A DNA stretch of 64,000 nucleotides from Anisus vortex. Lineage: Eukaryota > Mollusca > Gastropoda > Planorbidae. Location: the NCBI GenBank assembly GCA_949126835.1, contig OX421502.1, forward strand, positions 32,097,227-32,161,226. Reading direction: 5' to 3'. Each line of letters starts with the position of its first letter. Position 1 is the stretch's first letter. The translations under genes were made by a program, and so were the position numbers. The notes under the pieces were generated by a model. That model searched no databases, was not told the DNA's origin, and saw nothing but the letters and a program-made list of their open reading frames with translations. Shown one piece after another: positions 9,756 to 20,328 of the stretch.

Positions 9756-11110
9756 AATTATTGATTTTATTTTTAAAATGATCGATAATTTACATTTAAA
9801 AAAAAAAGTAATTTGCAATTTAAATAAATTTTAAAATGGCGTCCTTCAGTCTAAGATTTTTAGGTTGTTTTGTTGTTTTTGTTTTTTTGTTTTTACATAA
9901 CAACACACGTAATGGATTCGACCTTCAACCCTCTTAAGCTGTTCCAATTTTTTTTATAGATCAGTGTGAGGTTCAGCCGCAAGCCGTCCCGCCCCGCCCA
10001 CATATGCATTACAGAAACAAAAACAAACACACAGACATACAGACACATACGTCTTGTTGGGAGCCAACTCACTCCATAAACACGCGCACGCACACACACA
10101 CACACACACACACACAAGGAATTTTCGATTTAAGTCGTCACTCTTCGACTAATTCCATCTCTCATTCATTCACCTTCACACTTCCCATAATTCCAACCAG
10201 AAAACGGACCAATCATGCTTAATAACAACAGCCCTCCCGCCAATTTAATTCTCCCCCCACCTACCCCCCCCCCCCTCTCTCTTTGTCTCTCTCTCTCTTT
10301 CTCTCCCACTCTCTCTTTCTCTCTAATTCTCTCTCTATCTCGCTCTCACACATTCTCTCTCTCTTCCTCAGAACACCAACCAGTTTCTTTTTTTTGTTTT
10401 GTTTTTGCGAATACATTCCCTCCCATTTACAAAACATAAACTCCTTACATCCTGCCTCTTGCCTCTTTCTCCTGTCTTTGACCCCCCCCCCCCCCCCCCC
10501 ACAAGCACACACTTTTCCCTCTCTTCATCCTCACCGACCCAACCCCCATCTTTGCAAATCACTGAGAAAGAAAAGAACGGAAAAAAAGTTGGCCAGGAAA
10601 GCATCAAAATTAATAAAGCCATTTAAATTTTGATTTGTAAAAGAAGAAACGAAAAAAAAAAGCAGTATTGGCGTTGCTCGTGATGGTTCCACACACACAC
10701 TCACACACATGCACACACACACGTACACACATGCACACACACACACGTACACACATGCACACACACACACATATGGTCGTACATAAACTAACAGACGCAC
10801 ACATACACTGGCACACACATACACTAAATAAACCTTCAAGTTTGTATGACATACGGAAATGTTTGTTCTGTTTCTCTCTCTTACACCCACACACACACAC
10901 ATATACATACATACATACATACATACATACATACATACACATTGCCCTCATCACCCTGTCTGTATCTGTACATTCTCCTTTATCTGTTCTCAAATCTTCA
11001 TTTAAAACTTCTTTAGAAATCATATTGAACACGCACAAGGAAACAACTCCACCTACAACGAGATCTGGAAACAAATTTTTGTTGTTGTTCTTTGTTTTCA
11101 AATTACCGTG
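9756..11110. repeat. Cluster of simple repeats in an intron
   Basis: (CA)n at about 10083-10116, a CT-rich tract at 10275-10372, a C run near 10482-10500, CA/ACGT-rich repeats at 10690-10775 and (ACAT)n at 10893-10938. Long frames on both strands here are repeat artefacts. No exon seen. Confidence 0.75.
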
Positions 11111-11123
11111 GCAACCAGACGCC

Positions 11124-11193
11124 ATGTTGTCTCGTTCTGTCACGTGTATGTCCGTGCGCGTGCTCACCGCCATTTTTGTCGCGTGCTCCGCAG
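11124..11193 (+). other. Possible alternative first-exon start with signal peptide
   Basis: An ATG at 11124 is in frame with exon 11194-11321 and begins M-L-S-R-S-V-T-C-M-S followed by a hydrophobic run V-R-V-L-T-A-I-F-V-A-C-S-A, a good signal peptide. This allows a transcript starting here. The same bases also form a usable acceptor ending at 11193 (CCATTTTTGTCGCGTGCTCCGCAG), which suits the exons upstream. Both readings give the same downstream frame, and I cannot choose from sequence alone. Confidence 0.4.
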
Positions 11194-11321
11194 TGAACCC
11201 GGAGACCAACGAGCACACAAAGTCCAGGCGTGGTCACGGGGAGAACACCGTGCTGAAAAGGTCATTCTCCATTCCTGGAATCACGTTGGATGACTCGGAT
11301 GAGACTTGTTTCTACAATCAT
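11194..11321 (+). CDS. Exon: linker and first cysteine of third sushi domain
   Basis: With the acceptor ending at 11193 the exon starts in phase 1, matching the phase-1 end of exon 9198-9277, and ends in phase 0 at a perfect donor (CAT|GTAAGT). It encodes a hydrophilic linker with two basic pairs (S-R-R-G and L-K-R-S), an acidic D-D-S-D-E, then T-C-F-Y-N-H. That cysteine supplies Cys1 of the sushi domain completed by exon 18259-18448. The 3' end overlaps the first unit of the 39-bp minisatellite. Alternatively it extends 5' to an ATG at 11124 as a first exon. The surrounding bases are richer in CpG than the neighbouring intron. Confidence 0.7.
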
Positions 11322-11695
11322 GTAAGTTAACTATTGCCACTTTAGTGTTTCTACAATAATGTAAGTTAACTATTGCCACTTTAGTATTTCTACAATCATG
11401 TAAGTTAACTATTGCCACTTTAGTATTTCTACAATCATGTAAGTTAACTATTGCCACTTTAGTATTTCTACAATCATGTAAGTTAACTATTGCCACTTTA
11501 GTATTTCTACAATCATGTAAGTTAACTATTGCCACTTTAGTATTTCTACAATCATGTAAGTTAACTATTGCCACTTTAGTATTTCTACAATCATGTAAGT
11601 TAACTATTGCCACTTTAGTATTTCTACAATCATGTAATTTAACTATTACCACATTAGTATTTCTACAATCATGTAAGTTAACTTTTGCCACTATA
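11309..11695 (+). repeat. 39-bp minisatellite made of an exon end plus splice donor
   Basis: About 10 copies of a 39-bp unit: TTTCTACAATCAT, then the donor GTAAGTTAAC, then TATTGCCACTTTAGTA. The first unit is the real end of exon 11194-11321. In each further unit a TATTGCCACTTTAG acceptor lies 15 nt before the next GTAAGT donor, leaving TATTTCTACAATCAT (or TGTTTCTACAATAAT in unit 2) as a potential phase-0 microexon of five codons. Simple read-through of a donor meets TAA four codons later (CAT GTA AGT TAA). The units are nearly identical. Confidence 0.9.
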
Positions 11696-11949
11696 GAATT
11701 TTCCTAATAGATCTATCATCTATCCTTCTACCATTTAAATCAAATCTTTAATTTATTTTTCACAGTATTCGCAGTAGCGTAGCCAGGGGGGATCAGGGGG
11801 AGCGGCCACTCCCCTACGAACATTTTCGAAGAAAAAGGGCCTTTTCGGGAAAAAAATTATTTAGTTAATAATTTTAACAAGCCACGAAACACAATGCTGT
11901 CTCTAATTTTTTTCTTTAAATTGCATTTCAACAATTTAATTTATTACAA

Positions 11950-14424
11950 TCATTTTGAATCATTCAGCGCGCCAACAGCGTGAAAGTCAAACTGATAAAC
12001 TAAATTATTTTTATAAGACAATTTATTTAGTGCCGTAGCAAGACCAAGACCAAAAGAAAAGGAGCGTAATAGAGAAAATCATCAAAAGCGTTTTATATTT
12101 AATAGAAAATAAAATGTTTGTTATTATCAATTTAAAAAATAAACCATTCGTAGCTTATACACAATTTCATTACTCAACTTACACATTAATAGTTATCAAC
12201 ATATGAAATTAGTTGTCAATAAATTATTCTATTAATAGATATAGATAAAGTCTTTAATGTTTGATCTCAGAATAACTGAGATTTACTCTAACAGACTCTT
12301 TTTTTTTTTTTTCAACAATGTTTATTGACACTTTTTACATGTACAATAACATTCATATATTTGTACATTAAGAGGAAGGATAGAAGACATTAATTGCAAT
12401 TTTTACAATTCTAAAGGATAGAAGACAACCTAGAATATTTAAACAAATTTAGATAATTTATGTAGTTGTTGTAGTTAGGTTTAGACTTTCACTTTCACAT
12501 CCATTCATTCTGTTTATTTGACATAGTTTTCCATTCATTCGTTACTTTCGTATCATACTTCAATAGTGTACATGCATCTTATACATAACATATATATATC
12601 TGATTGTATAAAGTAGAAATTATACAAGTTTACATTGGGGAAGGAATAGAGGAAATTTTAATTTTATGTTATTAATTTTATTACAACAAAGCCAGAGAAA
12701 AAGGAGTAGAGCAATAGAAATTCATTTATGTTCGGGAGTCTTTGTGAGGGGTGGGGGGGGGGGGGGGGGGGGCTATCGAAAATAGGATGATTGTAACCAA
12801 GTGGGTACCTCTACAATTATTTAGATTGGCGAGAGATGAGGGGGGGGGGGGGGGGGGGAGATAGGCAAGATTTAAAGACCAAGTGAAGAGGTTTTTCTCA
12901 AAGGAACGAGATTTGGAATAGCCTCATACGGCAGTGACGTATCACAAGGGAAATAAATAAATAAAAATAGACGCTATAAATCTATATTTAACCATTTTGT
13001 TAAAAATAAGAACCGGGAAAAGATTCAAAACATGTGGCAATAGATTCAAAACACGTGACAATATTCATTTTTCCTAGTCGGAATCCTTTATGTTACGTCA
13101 CTTTCCTATATTGCCGGAAATAAAAACATCTCAAATGGCTACGAGATTTGGAGTAATCATCCGAAAAACACACACATTTAAGTGCAAATATTGAACTAAT
13201 TACTTAAAATTTATCTTTGATATTTTGTATAAATGTTTTTTTTAACATTCAGATACTGAATACACTATTTACTATCAAAATCAAATGTTAACTCAATTTT
13301 GATAAAAAGCTCTTCACTTGGTCTTTAATTTACGCTAATATTGTAACTAACTTTAAATTTAAATTCATTCATTCTTTTTTATTTGACATTCTTGCTTAGC
13401 ATCCATACATATTTTAATTAATTTAAACATATAATAAACGTAACAATCCATTATTAACTGTAAGATATTTAAAACAACATAACATATTAATATAACCCAA
13501 AATTTGTGCGACTCTGAACAATTAATCTCAAGAGGAAGAGATACGTAATAATCATACAAACTGGGTAGATATTTTTATGTTTAAAAATGTACATGTACAT
13601 TCTTTAGTCATAAAATATTTATATAATTTTCAACTATCTTTTGTAATTTGATCATTTTAGAGTTATAAATTGTAAGCCATTATTTTTTTTAAAAGGAAAC
13701 AAAAAAGAAACATATTAGAAATATTAATGTAAAGAAAACGGATTAATTATCTCCCTTCAAGTAAATTCTCCAAATTTGATGCTAGTGATACCAAACGAGT
13801 TAATTGTTTTTATATAACTAGTGTACTTCTGAAAATGCTCATCTATCTTAATTTGCCTTAAATTTCGAAAAGAGTTGATTTCACGGATAGATATGCCCAG
13901 TTTCAATGCAAATCCATTCCAGTTGCCCAACACTTCAAGTGATTTTGGACCCAGTCTTGTAAATGGACCTTTAAATCACTATAACATGTCGTCAAGTCAT
14001 ACAGAAACATTGGCTTCAACAGTCAGTTCTCCTCATTCAATAACGGAATTTTTTTCTCCATTAAGATACATCTTAATTGCTTCAGACAATGAAAGAATCT
14101 ATCCTAGACTTTACCTATAGGCCTACTCCGTATGACTTTCTTCTAGAAGAGACTTTGGAAACTATACAATTTACAATCTTAACAATAGATTCGATCACAG
14201 ATTGCAAGTCCAATGATGGGAGCTTTGCAAACAAAGATTCCTGAACGAAAACAGTAGACGTCCAGTGTGATTCCCATGTAGTTCGCCATGCAGCACCCAC
14301 TAATTATGCTGACATACGTTGTTTTCACTTGCATTAAACAATATTCTTGGAGGTCTTTTGCGTGCCACTGAAAATCGTTCTTCGTGCCAAGTCTGGCACG
14401 CGTGCTTTAAGTTGCCGAACCCTG
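11950..14424 (-). mobile_element. Buster-like hAT copy nested in the element above
   Basis: Read on the - strand from 14424 it begins CAGGGTTCGGCAACTTAAAG and GCACGCGTGCCAGACTTGGC, aligning with 57366 onward. Further matches are GGAATGGATTTGCATTGAAAC (13895-13915), GAAGGGAGATAATTAATC (13740-13760), and the GACCAAGACCAAAAG and CATTCAGCGCGCCAACAGC regions (12040, 11965) which match the 3' end. Flanking bases at 14425-14432 (CTATAGAG) fit the nnnTAnnn target form. The 3' terminal repeat is missing. Poly-G runs interrupt it at 12751-12772 and 12841-12859. Confidence 0.7.
12301..12360 (-). other. Poly(A) with upstream AATAAA, retroposed 3' end
   Basis: On the - strand GTCAATAAACATTGTTG is followed by about 15 A. 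This is the layout of a polyadenylated transcript end, so a retroposed cDNA fragment may be inserted in the hAT copy. No coding part was recognised. Confidence 0.35.
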
Positions 14425-14738
14425 CTATAGAGCATTTGCGTTGATTCTATAAATACTTTTCGATACTAGATGTTCATCCCGAAAATGAGTAGTAGATGCA
14501 ATCAATTTTGCAGAAATTCCCATCACTATTAGCTGCTAGAAAAAGAATCGTTAATGGTTAAATAAAAACTGCATTATTATACAGTGTGTGTATCCTGAGG
14601 CACATGGTTTTCTTATAGCACTTGATACGTACGAATTCTTAGTTTTTCTATTAATCTGGAAAAATGCTAAAAGTGGGGCCTTTTTGATAAAATTTCGCTC
14701 CCCCTAGCGTCAAAACCTGGCTACGCCACTGAGTATGC

Positions 14739-14739
<1 letters not shown>

Positions 14740-14808
<69 letters not shown>
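14740..14808. repeat. (AT)n microsatellite
   Basis: About 34 uninterrupted AT dinucleotides directly after the right target duplication of the hAT element. Confidence 0.95.
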
Positions 14809-14810
<2 letters not shown>

Positions 14811-15040
14811 TTTTGTTATTATGGAGTATCTTAATATTCTTTGAATATATTAACTATTCGACATATGTTTTATTTATTAATTATAAATCGTTCACTATTG
14901 TGCCTTTTAAACACTCGTGGACAATTTATATTTAAAAACAAAAAAAGCACAGAAAAACAATTAACATTCTTTTAATATCTAATTTATTTATATTGTAATT
15001 ACAAACAATTTTTTAACTCCTTGTTACCGTAACAATCTGT

Positions 15041-15196
15041 TGGCACGGTAGCCGGCAGCGCGTTCGACTGGCGTATCGAAATAAAGGCTCCTAAGCATTG
15101 TGCTTTCCACACATCCCCTAGTATGCCGTGGCCACAGAAACTGGTGAACGCTGCTTCACAGGCCCTATGATCCATTTGGTCCGACGGGTACTTTAC
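15041..15196 (+). mobile_element. SINE-A copy with internal deletion
   Basis: The head GGCAGCGCGTTCGACTGGCG is followed directly by GGCTCCTAAGCATTGTGCTT, then CCGTGGCCACAGAAACTGGT and GGTCCGACGGGTACTTTACT. The B box and middle body are deleted. Confidence 0.8.
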
Positions 15197-15357
15197 TACC
15201 GTAACGATGTAGAATCCTAAATGTTGACATTTAATTGTTAAATAAGTAATTTATGTAAGTTGTTCGTTTGTTGTTGTTTTATCGCGTCATGTTTTGTGTA
15301 AAATTGTCACCTATTAAATGAAACTTTGTCTTTCTTGATTTTTTGTTTAAACCTACA

Positions 15358-15634
15358 AGTAAAGTAAAGTATCCCGTCGGACCAAATTGATCCATAGGAT
15401 CAAGGAAGCAGCTTTCACCAGTTTCTGCCACGGCTCACTATGTGGAATGTGTGGCCAGCACAATGCTCAGCCGCCTTTTACTTTACCCCAACTAAAATCA
15501 GGTACCCATCAGAGCTGGGCAGACTCAGGGACACCCTTGGGTCCAAGGTACAAATCCTAGCCTTCACCAGGATTCGAACCCAGGACCCTTCGGTACCCCT
15601 GTCGAACGCGTTGCCGCTCGTCCACCGTGCTATA
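15358..15634 (-). mobile_element. SINE-A copy, nearly full length
   Basis: The - strand reads, in order, the tRNA-like head with GACGAGCGGCAACGCGTTCG, B box GGGTTCGAATCCTGG, AAGGCTAGGATTTGTACC, GAGTCTGCCCAGCTCTGATG, TTGGGGTAAAGTAAAAGGCG, the GTGGCCACACATTCC region and the terminal GGTCCGACGGGATACTTTAC. Confidence 0.85.
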
Positions 15635-16160
15635 AACACTTATAGTGCCAAAGAAAATAAAAAGACATTTAATACTTAATTTTAAATACTGGAAACACCA
15701 GACTATGTATTTTTTTTAAATAAGGCTACAGACAAATTATTTTTTAAGACTTACAGACCGTTTAAATTTTTTTTTTATATTACATGTAATTGGGCTAGTT
15801 GTCAAATGAAATTTAGTTTCTACATTTACCATCTCCAATTCACAATGTACAGAATACGGCTTAAATACGGTAGTTGTTTTTTTTTTCAACATCAATACAG
15901 TATACCATTAAATCACAGGTTTTTTTTTGTTTTTACCTCCTATAACATTTACCATTAAGGCTTAGACTTGTTTGAGCTTAGGCTTAGGTGGCTAAATAAA
16001 ATTCTAAGATTGGAGAACACTAGTGGACGTAGCAAATGTAATGCACGTTTTACAGTAGTATCAATTTGTTTTGCTTCTTCTCTTCAATTTAAAATTTAAG
16101 TTTATGACTGATTTTTTTTAAATTTAAGATGTTCTTGCTTTTTTTAAGAAATAAGTTTAA
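15635..16160. other. AT-rich intron, nothing recognised
   Basis: Homopolymer T/A runs only; no coding or RNA signal. Confidence 0.4.
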
Positions 16161-16166
16161 AAAAAA

Positions 16167-16236
16167 CCGATAAGGGACTTGAACCCTTGACCCTCAGATT
16201 AAAAGTCTGATGCTCTACCGACTGAGCTAACCGGGC
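16167..16236 (-). pseudogene. tRNA-Lys(TTT) copy with broken acceptor stem
   Basis: On the - strand the sequence equals the tRNA-Lys at 1200-1272 through ...CAAGTCCCTTATCGG. The last bases GGCG are replaced by a T run. Acceptor pair 2-71 is lost and 1-72 becomes G-T, so a stable 7-bp stem cannot form. Both internal promoter boxes are intact and the T run would terminate transcription at once. A transcribed but unprocessed product is possible. The identical body suggests a recent copy. Confidence 0.75.
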
Positions 16237-16494
16237 GATGTATTTTATGTGAGTCCTCGCATGCTTACAGTCGGACCGCATAATCATTTTGTGCCTATAA
16301 CTACTATATGTATAAGGAAAGCTCTATAAGAAAAACTAAGTTCATCATTCCATGTTAATCGTGGGTGAGTGATATGTCTGTAATGCACAAAAACAAAGAG
16401 AAGCAATAAATCTTTATTTACTTGAACAGTTATCAAAAGAAGGAGACGTTAACAAACAAACAAACAAACAGGTGAGACCAACTGCACACAAATC

Positions 16495-16660
16495 CAAATC
16501 TCACTTATCTTCTTATCTTATATATTACAAACGCTCCTTCTATAAAGAAGATTATTGAGTCCTACGCTCATCCGTGGTCCGAGTCAATTCTTGCATTTTT
16601 GCAGGTTGTTATTGTGTTGTATCTCTAAATTAGAGTTTAAATTTTCAAGATGGCAGCAAT
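16495..16660 (-). mobile_element. LINE 3' tail fragment (ATAAGATAAG family)
   Basis: The reverse complement carries the GACTCGGACCACGGATGAGC motif, then GTAGGACTCAATAATCTTC, TTTATAGAAGGAGCGTTTGT and an ATAAGATAAGAAGATAAG tail. It matches 6950-7165. Confidence 0.65.
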
Positions 16661-17234
16661 GTTTGGTTTGTAATTGCTGCATCCAATAGAGAATTGTCTT
16701 CACAAGTGTATCAGTCAATCTAGTTTAATTCACATACTTCATGTTTGAAAACGTTTGCTCACAGATATAAGTTGTTCAACACAATGATACCATATCAGCA
16801 GTAATTTTTTTATTTTTTATTTTGGAAACTCAAACTTCAAGTAAGAAGTGGTAAAATTAAACAAATCACTATCGTTCAACTGGTACATCAACAACATTAT
16901 AATCAAACGGATTCTGTATGAAAAGAATTTCATTCTCAATTATGTCAAGATCTAAAAATCTTTGAAAAAATTCTTCTTCAAGTCACAATTTTTTTTTGTT
17001 ACGAGCGAGAACTTCCACAGTCATGATATACCTGCATTGGTGGTTCAACGACCTTAGCCGGTCCGGTTCTATCTGCAATGCCGTCGTTCTAGGCTCTAGA
17101 CAGTGAGGAATAGGTTTAGCGGAACATTAAAACAAAAAAAGACTTTTTATGATTGTTATAATTATGTGTTGTGCTGTTTCCCTTGTTGAAATTGTTAGAG
17201 TGCTACCATCATTAGTTGCTACCTCTCGGAATTT

Positions 17235-17690
17235 CCCAGTGTGGCCGTTTTGATTTCGTCTATAACTTTAGTGTATATCGTGCTACACAGAAATGTAATG
17301 ATTGTGTTAAAATTGTGTATTAGAGCATTGCTCATTCATATCTTCGAGAGCTTATATCAAGGCATGAGCCATCTAGAGAATTGCGCTCTTCATCACAGTC
17401 ACTCCTCAAAACTCCCAGTTTGGGCGGACACAAAAAGAAGTACCTGGGAGTGCGCGCTCATTTGAATCAGTGGCGCCTTCTCTATGGAACAGTTTATCTC
17501 AGAAACTGAGAGAATCTGGTACAAGAGAATCTTTTTGAAAGAACTTAAAGACTTTTCTCTTTGGCTAATACATCTGCCACTGCAATTCACACCAAGAGCG
17601 CCCTGAGCATGCTAATTTAATAGCATGGATAGAAGCGCTATAAGAAATGTCCATTCTTATCTTATCTTAAATCGACATTTCTTATGTAAT
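17235..17690 (+). pseudogene. L2/CR1-type LINE, reverse-transcriptase C-terminus and 3' tail
   Basis: Frames interrupted by indels read Y-L-x-E-L-I-S-R-H-E-P-S-R-E-L-R-S-S-S-Q near 17340-17400 (compare the same motif at 43141-43450 minus), then V-A-P-S-L-W-N-S-L-S near 17465-17500. The 3' end has AGCATGGATAGAAGCGCTAT and TCTTATCTTATCTTA. It is a truncated, dead copy in the intron before exon 18259-18448. Confidence 0.7.
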
Positions 17691-17699
17691 GGCTGATAA

Positions 17700-18175
17700 A
17701 CTACAAAGACTCCGTGGACGACATCTTGAGTCTCTGGATTCCAGCATCCACTCTTTTTCGCCCTTAGGCAGGGGACAAGCAAAGTAGCATTTAATAGTTT
17801 ATTTCAGCTCAAGTTAAATAGCACAATTAGAGTGTTTAATATGTGTGTGTGTGTGTGTATCCTCCATTCATCCCACAATGGTTTAGAATGTATTCGTTCT
17901 GGTTTATTGTATATATCTTCTATTTTAAAAGGGCTCGTATAGAGTTCTTGTTATACTGTCACTACCAGCTATAGTGGCGTGGGCCACGTCTGCAAATCTA
18001 ATTCATCACAACTTTCTCTTGCTGCAACTTACTCAGATTCGAACTTGAACCCTCCAGTTGTTAAATGATTAAAGTGTACTCAAGTTCGGTAGCCTACAGT
18101 CGGCGGGCCTGTTGAGCTGACGCCGCGGGCTGGATTCGGGCCACGGGCCGTAGTTTGGTAACACGTGTATGTCAC
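17700..18175. other. Intron sequence with a hAT-like end
   Basis: (GT)n at about 17841-17858. 18090-18165 has GCCGCGGGCTGGATTCGGGC and GGGCCGTAGTTTGGTAACAC, which resembles the end of another hAT MITE family. Nothing else recognised. Confidence 0.4.
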
Positions 18176-18258
18176 TCGCCGAAATGTCACTCACCTTAAT
18201 GTATCTCACCCAAATGTCTCTCACCCAAATGTCACTCACACCCAAATGTCTCCCACAG
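18176..18258 (+). repeat. 15-bp tandem array ending in a splice acceptor
   Basis: About five copies of a roughly 15-bp unit like CCAAATGTCTCTCAC, with TCACTC and TATCTC variants. The last unit mutates to CCAAATGTCTCCCACAG and forms the acceptor of exon 18259-18448. The array supplies the pyrimidine-rich tract; only the last unit contains AG. Confidence 0.8.
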
Positions 18259-18448
18259 ATCACTCCGCCAGACATCCAGCATGCGGTGGTGGAGACGACG
18301 TACGTGATGAATGAGGTGAAACACAGGTACGTCATGGTGGCCACCTATAAGTGTATGGGCGGTTACAAGCTCCGCAGCGCCAAGCACAACACTTTGTTCT
18401 GTAAGAACCTCATATGGACTGCGCCTAGAACTCCAGAGTGTGTTGCGG
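18259..18448 (+). CDS. Exon: third sushi/CCP domain (Cys2-Cys4)
   Basis: Acceptor TGTCTCCCACAG ends at 18258; donor GTAAAT begins at 18449. Read in phase 0 it begins I-T-P-P-D-I-Q-H-A-V-V and contains A-T-Y-K-C-M-G-G-Y-K-L (Cys2 and the G-Y motif), N-T-L-F-C (Cys3), L-I-W (Trp) and T-P-E-C (Cys4), ending in phase 1. Cys1 comes from the end of exon 11194-11321, so one sushi domain spans a 6.9-kb intron. The spacing before Cys2 is a little longer than in the other sushi domain. Base composition is clearly richer in GC than the flanking intron, and there are no stops. Confidence 0.9.
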
Positions 18449-19611
18449 GTAAATCCTGTCTTGCAAATATTATTTAGATTTGTCTGTCTGGTTATCTGTT
18501 CTTGTCCGTGTGTCTAGTTGTCTGTTCTTGTCTGTGTGTCTAGTTGTCTGTATTTGTCTGTCCTTCAACCTGATTGCCTGTCTTATCTATCGATCACATA
18601 ATTTGTAAGGTTGGCTATATTGTTGGGATATTGTAACTCAACAGCGAGAAGTATAGATATACGGTACTTACCATAGAGTCTCAAGTATAAGCCGCACCCG
18701 TGTATAAGCCGCAGGTATTCAGCGGATGGCAAAATGCAAGTAAAATGAAAGTTCACGCGTATGAGCTAGTCACAAAATCCAGATATTTATTTTTCTGTTA
18801 CTGATTTTTTTTTTAATTTGTTGCGTGGAAGATCAAACATCAGCTATGTAATATATAATATTATGCGTCATTTATAAGCCTGAAAGTCCAGGATTCCAAT
18901 AAAAGAATGTTATAAAGTCGGCTGACTTTCCAATATTTTATAATTAAGAATACAAAGATGGGGCAATTCCGTTAGTCTGAATGTTACCGATGCTACACAG
19001 ATAAATTACCAACTAAACAACAGCTAAATTGCATAAAAACTCACAATATTGATAAAGTTCATATTTTATTACAATTAAAGTCATAAAACGTAAAAATATA
19101 AGTGAATAAGCTAGTCCCTTTCTCCACTGTTTTGTATTTAATTATTCTTGTTTACGTTTGATTTACTACTATTAATAAAGACATAACATTATTAAAAACA
19201 TATAACACATACATTATTTGTTAATTTGCAAATGAATGTCAATGGGGATTATTGGCCTTATCTAGTTAAATAAAATCTTATCAACGAGTTCTACTTTAAA
19301 AAGGAAACATCTTTTCTAAACAATAAAACGTATTATGCATACATATTACAGGCAACCCTTAATTCTAGAATCCACACAAGATATTATTTACGAAAGACAT
19401 ACATACAAATCCACAGAATCACAAAGTGGACAGACGCATACTTAGAAGGAACTATTCAAAATTGAAAATATAAACTGAAAGATAAATTTGTATTTTGACA
19501 AGAGAAAGGCTTTATATCTGCATTAAACTTTAACTAAATGGGGGAAAATGAAACATTCTACTGCCTCCCCGATGGTCTCATTATGTTGACCACCATTCGT
19601 CCATTCGCCAG
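18449..19611. other. Intron with short degenerate repeats
   Basis: 18484-18570 holds about three units of a TCTGTTCTTGTCTGTGTGTC-like repeat. 18685-18715 carries GTATAAGCCGCACCCGTGTA, a motif of some DNA-transposon MITEs. The rest is AT-rich, nothing recognised. Confidence 0.45.
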
Positions 19612-19737
19612 ATGACGACTCGTGTGAAGAGGACAACGGGGGGTGTGCCCACTACTGTACGCCCGTGGGGAGTAAAAAGTACACCTGCTCCTGCTACGAC
19701 GGCCACAAGCTGGGCACTGATGCCAAAACGTGTAGCG
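19612..19737 (+). CDS. Exon: EGF-like domain
   Basis: Acceptor CCATTCGCCAG ends at 19611; donor GTGAGT begins at 19738. The 126-bp exon is phase 1-1, the standard for a shuffled EGF module, and follows the phase-1 end of exon 18259-18448. It reads D-D-D-S-C-E-E-D-N-G-G-C-A-H-Y-C, then Y-T-C-S-C-Y-D-G-H-K-L and K-T-C, giving the six cysteines of an EGF domain in the usual order. The calcium-binding start D-x-D/N-E-C is not complete (D-D-S-C), so calcium binding is doubtful. Confidence 0.92.
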
Positions 19738-20328
19738 GTGAGTTACAATGTCAAGATGTCTGGGCATGCAACTGTCTATTTCTTCAATATGTCTGAGATG
19801 ATACTGTCTGTGTGAAAATATTTATCATGCGACTGAATGTGTATATATTGAAGAGTTCTTGCATGTAACTGTCTGTTTAATTATCAAGATGTCTCACATC
19901 TGTCTGAATATCTGTGTATCTCTTCAAAATGTCTAATGTTCAATTGTCTATAAATAAGCTTAGTTCTTCAAGATGAATAACATGCAAATGTATGTAGATT
20001 TCTTTCGTTTTCAAATATTGTTGATATGTTGTTTTTATTTTTATTTTTAAACAACTAATAGTTGTAAAATTTTATTTTTTATGAATGTTGCAATGCTAGA
20101 AAGAGAGACAACCAAACAATTAGTTTGCACTCGAAATTAATTTCATTGTTACCTCCCTTTGTATGCAAAACTGATTTTATCTTTAACCCTTTTTGAAACC
20201 GTAGAGTCGGACTGCAGAGAAACTAAATGTAGTCTAAAATATTATCTTGTTAGTTGTGTTTATTAAAGTAAGTCGTTTATCGTTATGTATATATAAATAT
20301 ATATTTAAATTGGTTTAAACCCAATCAG
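19738..20328. other. Intron with diverged AACTGTCTGT-type repeats
   Basis: Loose repetition of CAAGATGTCT and CATGTAACTGTCTG motifs in the first 200 bases. No other feature. Confidence 0.4.

Larger units (their letters stand above)
11772..14731. mobile_element. hAT element with CAGTGGCGTAGCCAGG-type ends
   Basis: The left end CAGTAGCGTAGCCAGG and right end CCTGGCTACGCCACTG are inverted repeats with 15 of 16 matches. They are flanked by the 8-bp near-duplication AGTATTCG (11764-11771) and AGTATGCG (14732-14739), as expected for hAT. The interior is mostly a second, Buster-like hAT copy on the - strand (about 11950-14424). No intact transposase is present. The unit lies in the intron between exons 11194-11321 and 18259-18448. 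Confidence 0.75.

Noticed and set aside
10261..10932. Several overlapping frames of 70-130 codons on both strands
   Set aside because: All are made of CA, CT and ACAT microsatellites.
13875..14120. 81-codon + frame
   Set aside because: It lies in antisense orientation within the Buster-like hAT copy at 11950-14424.
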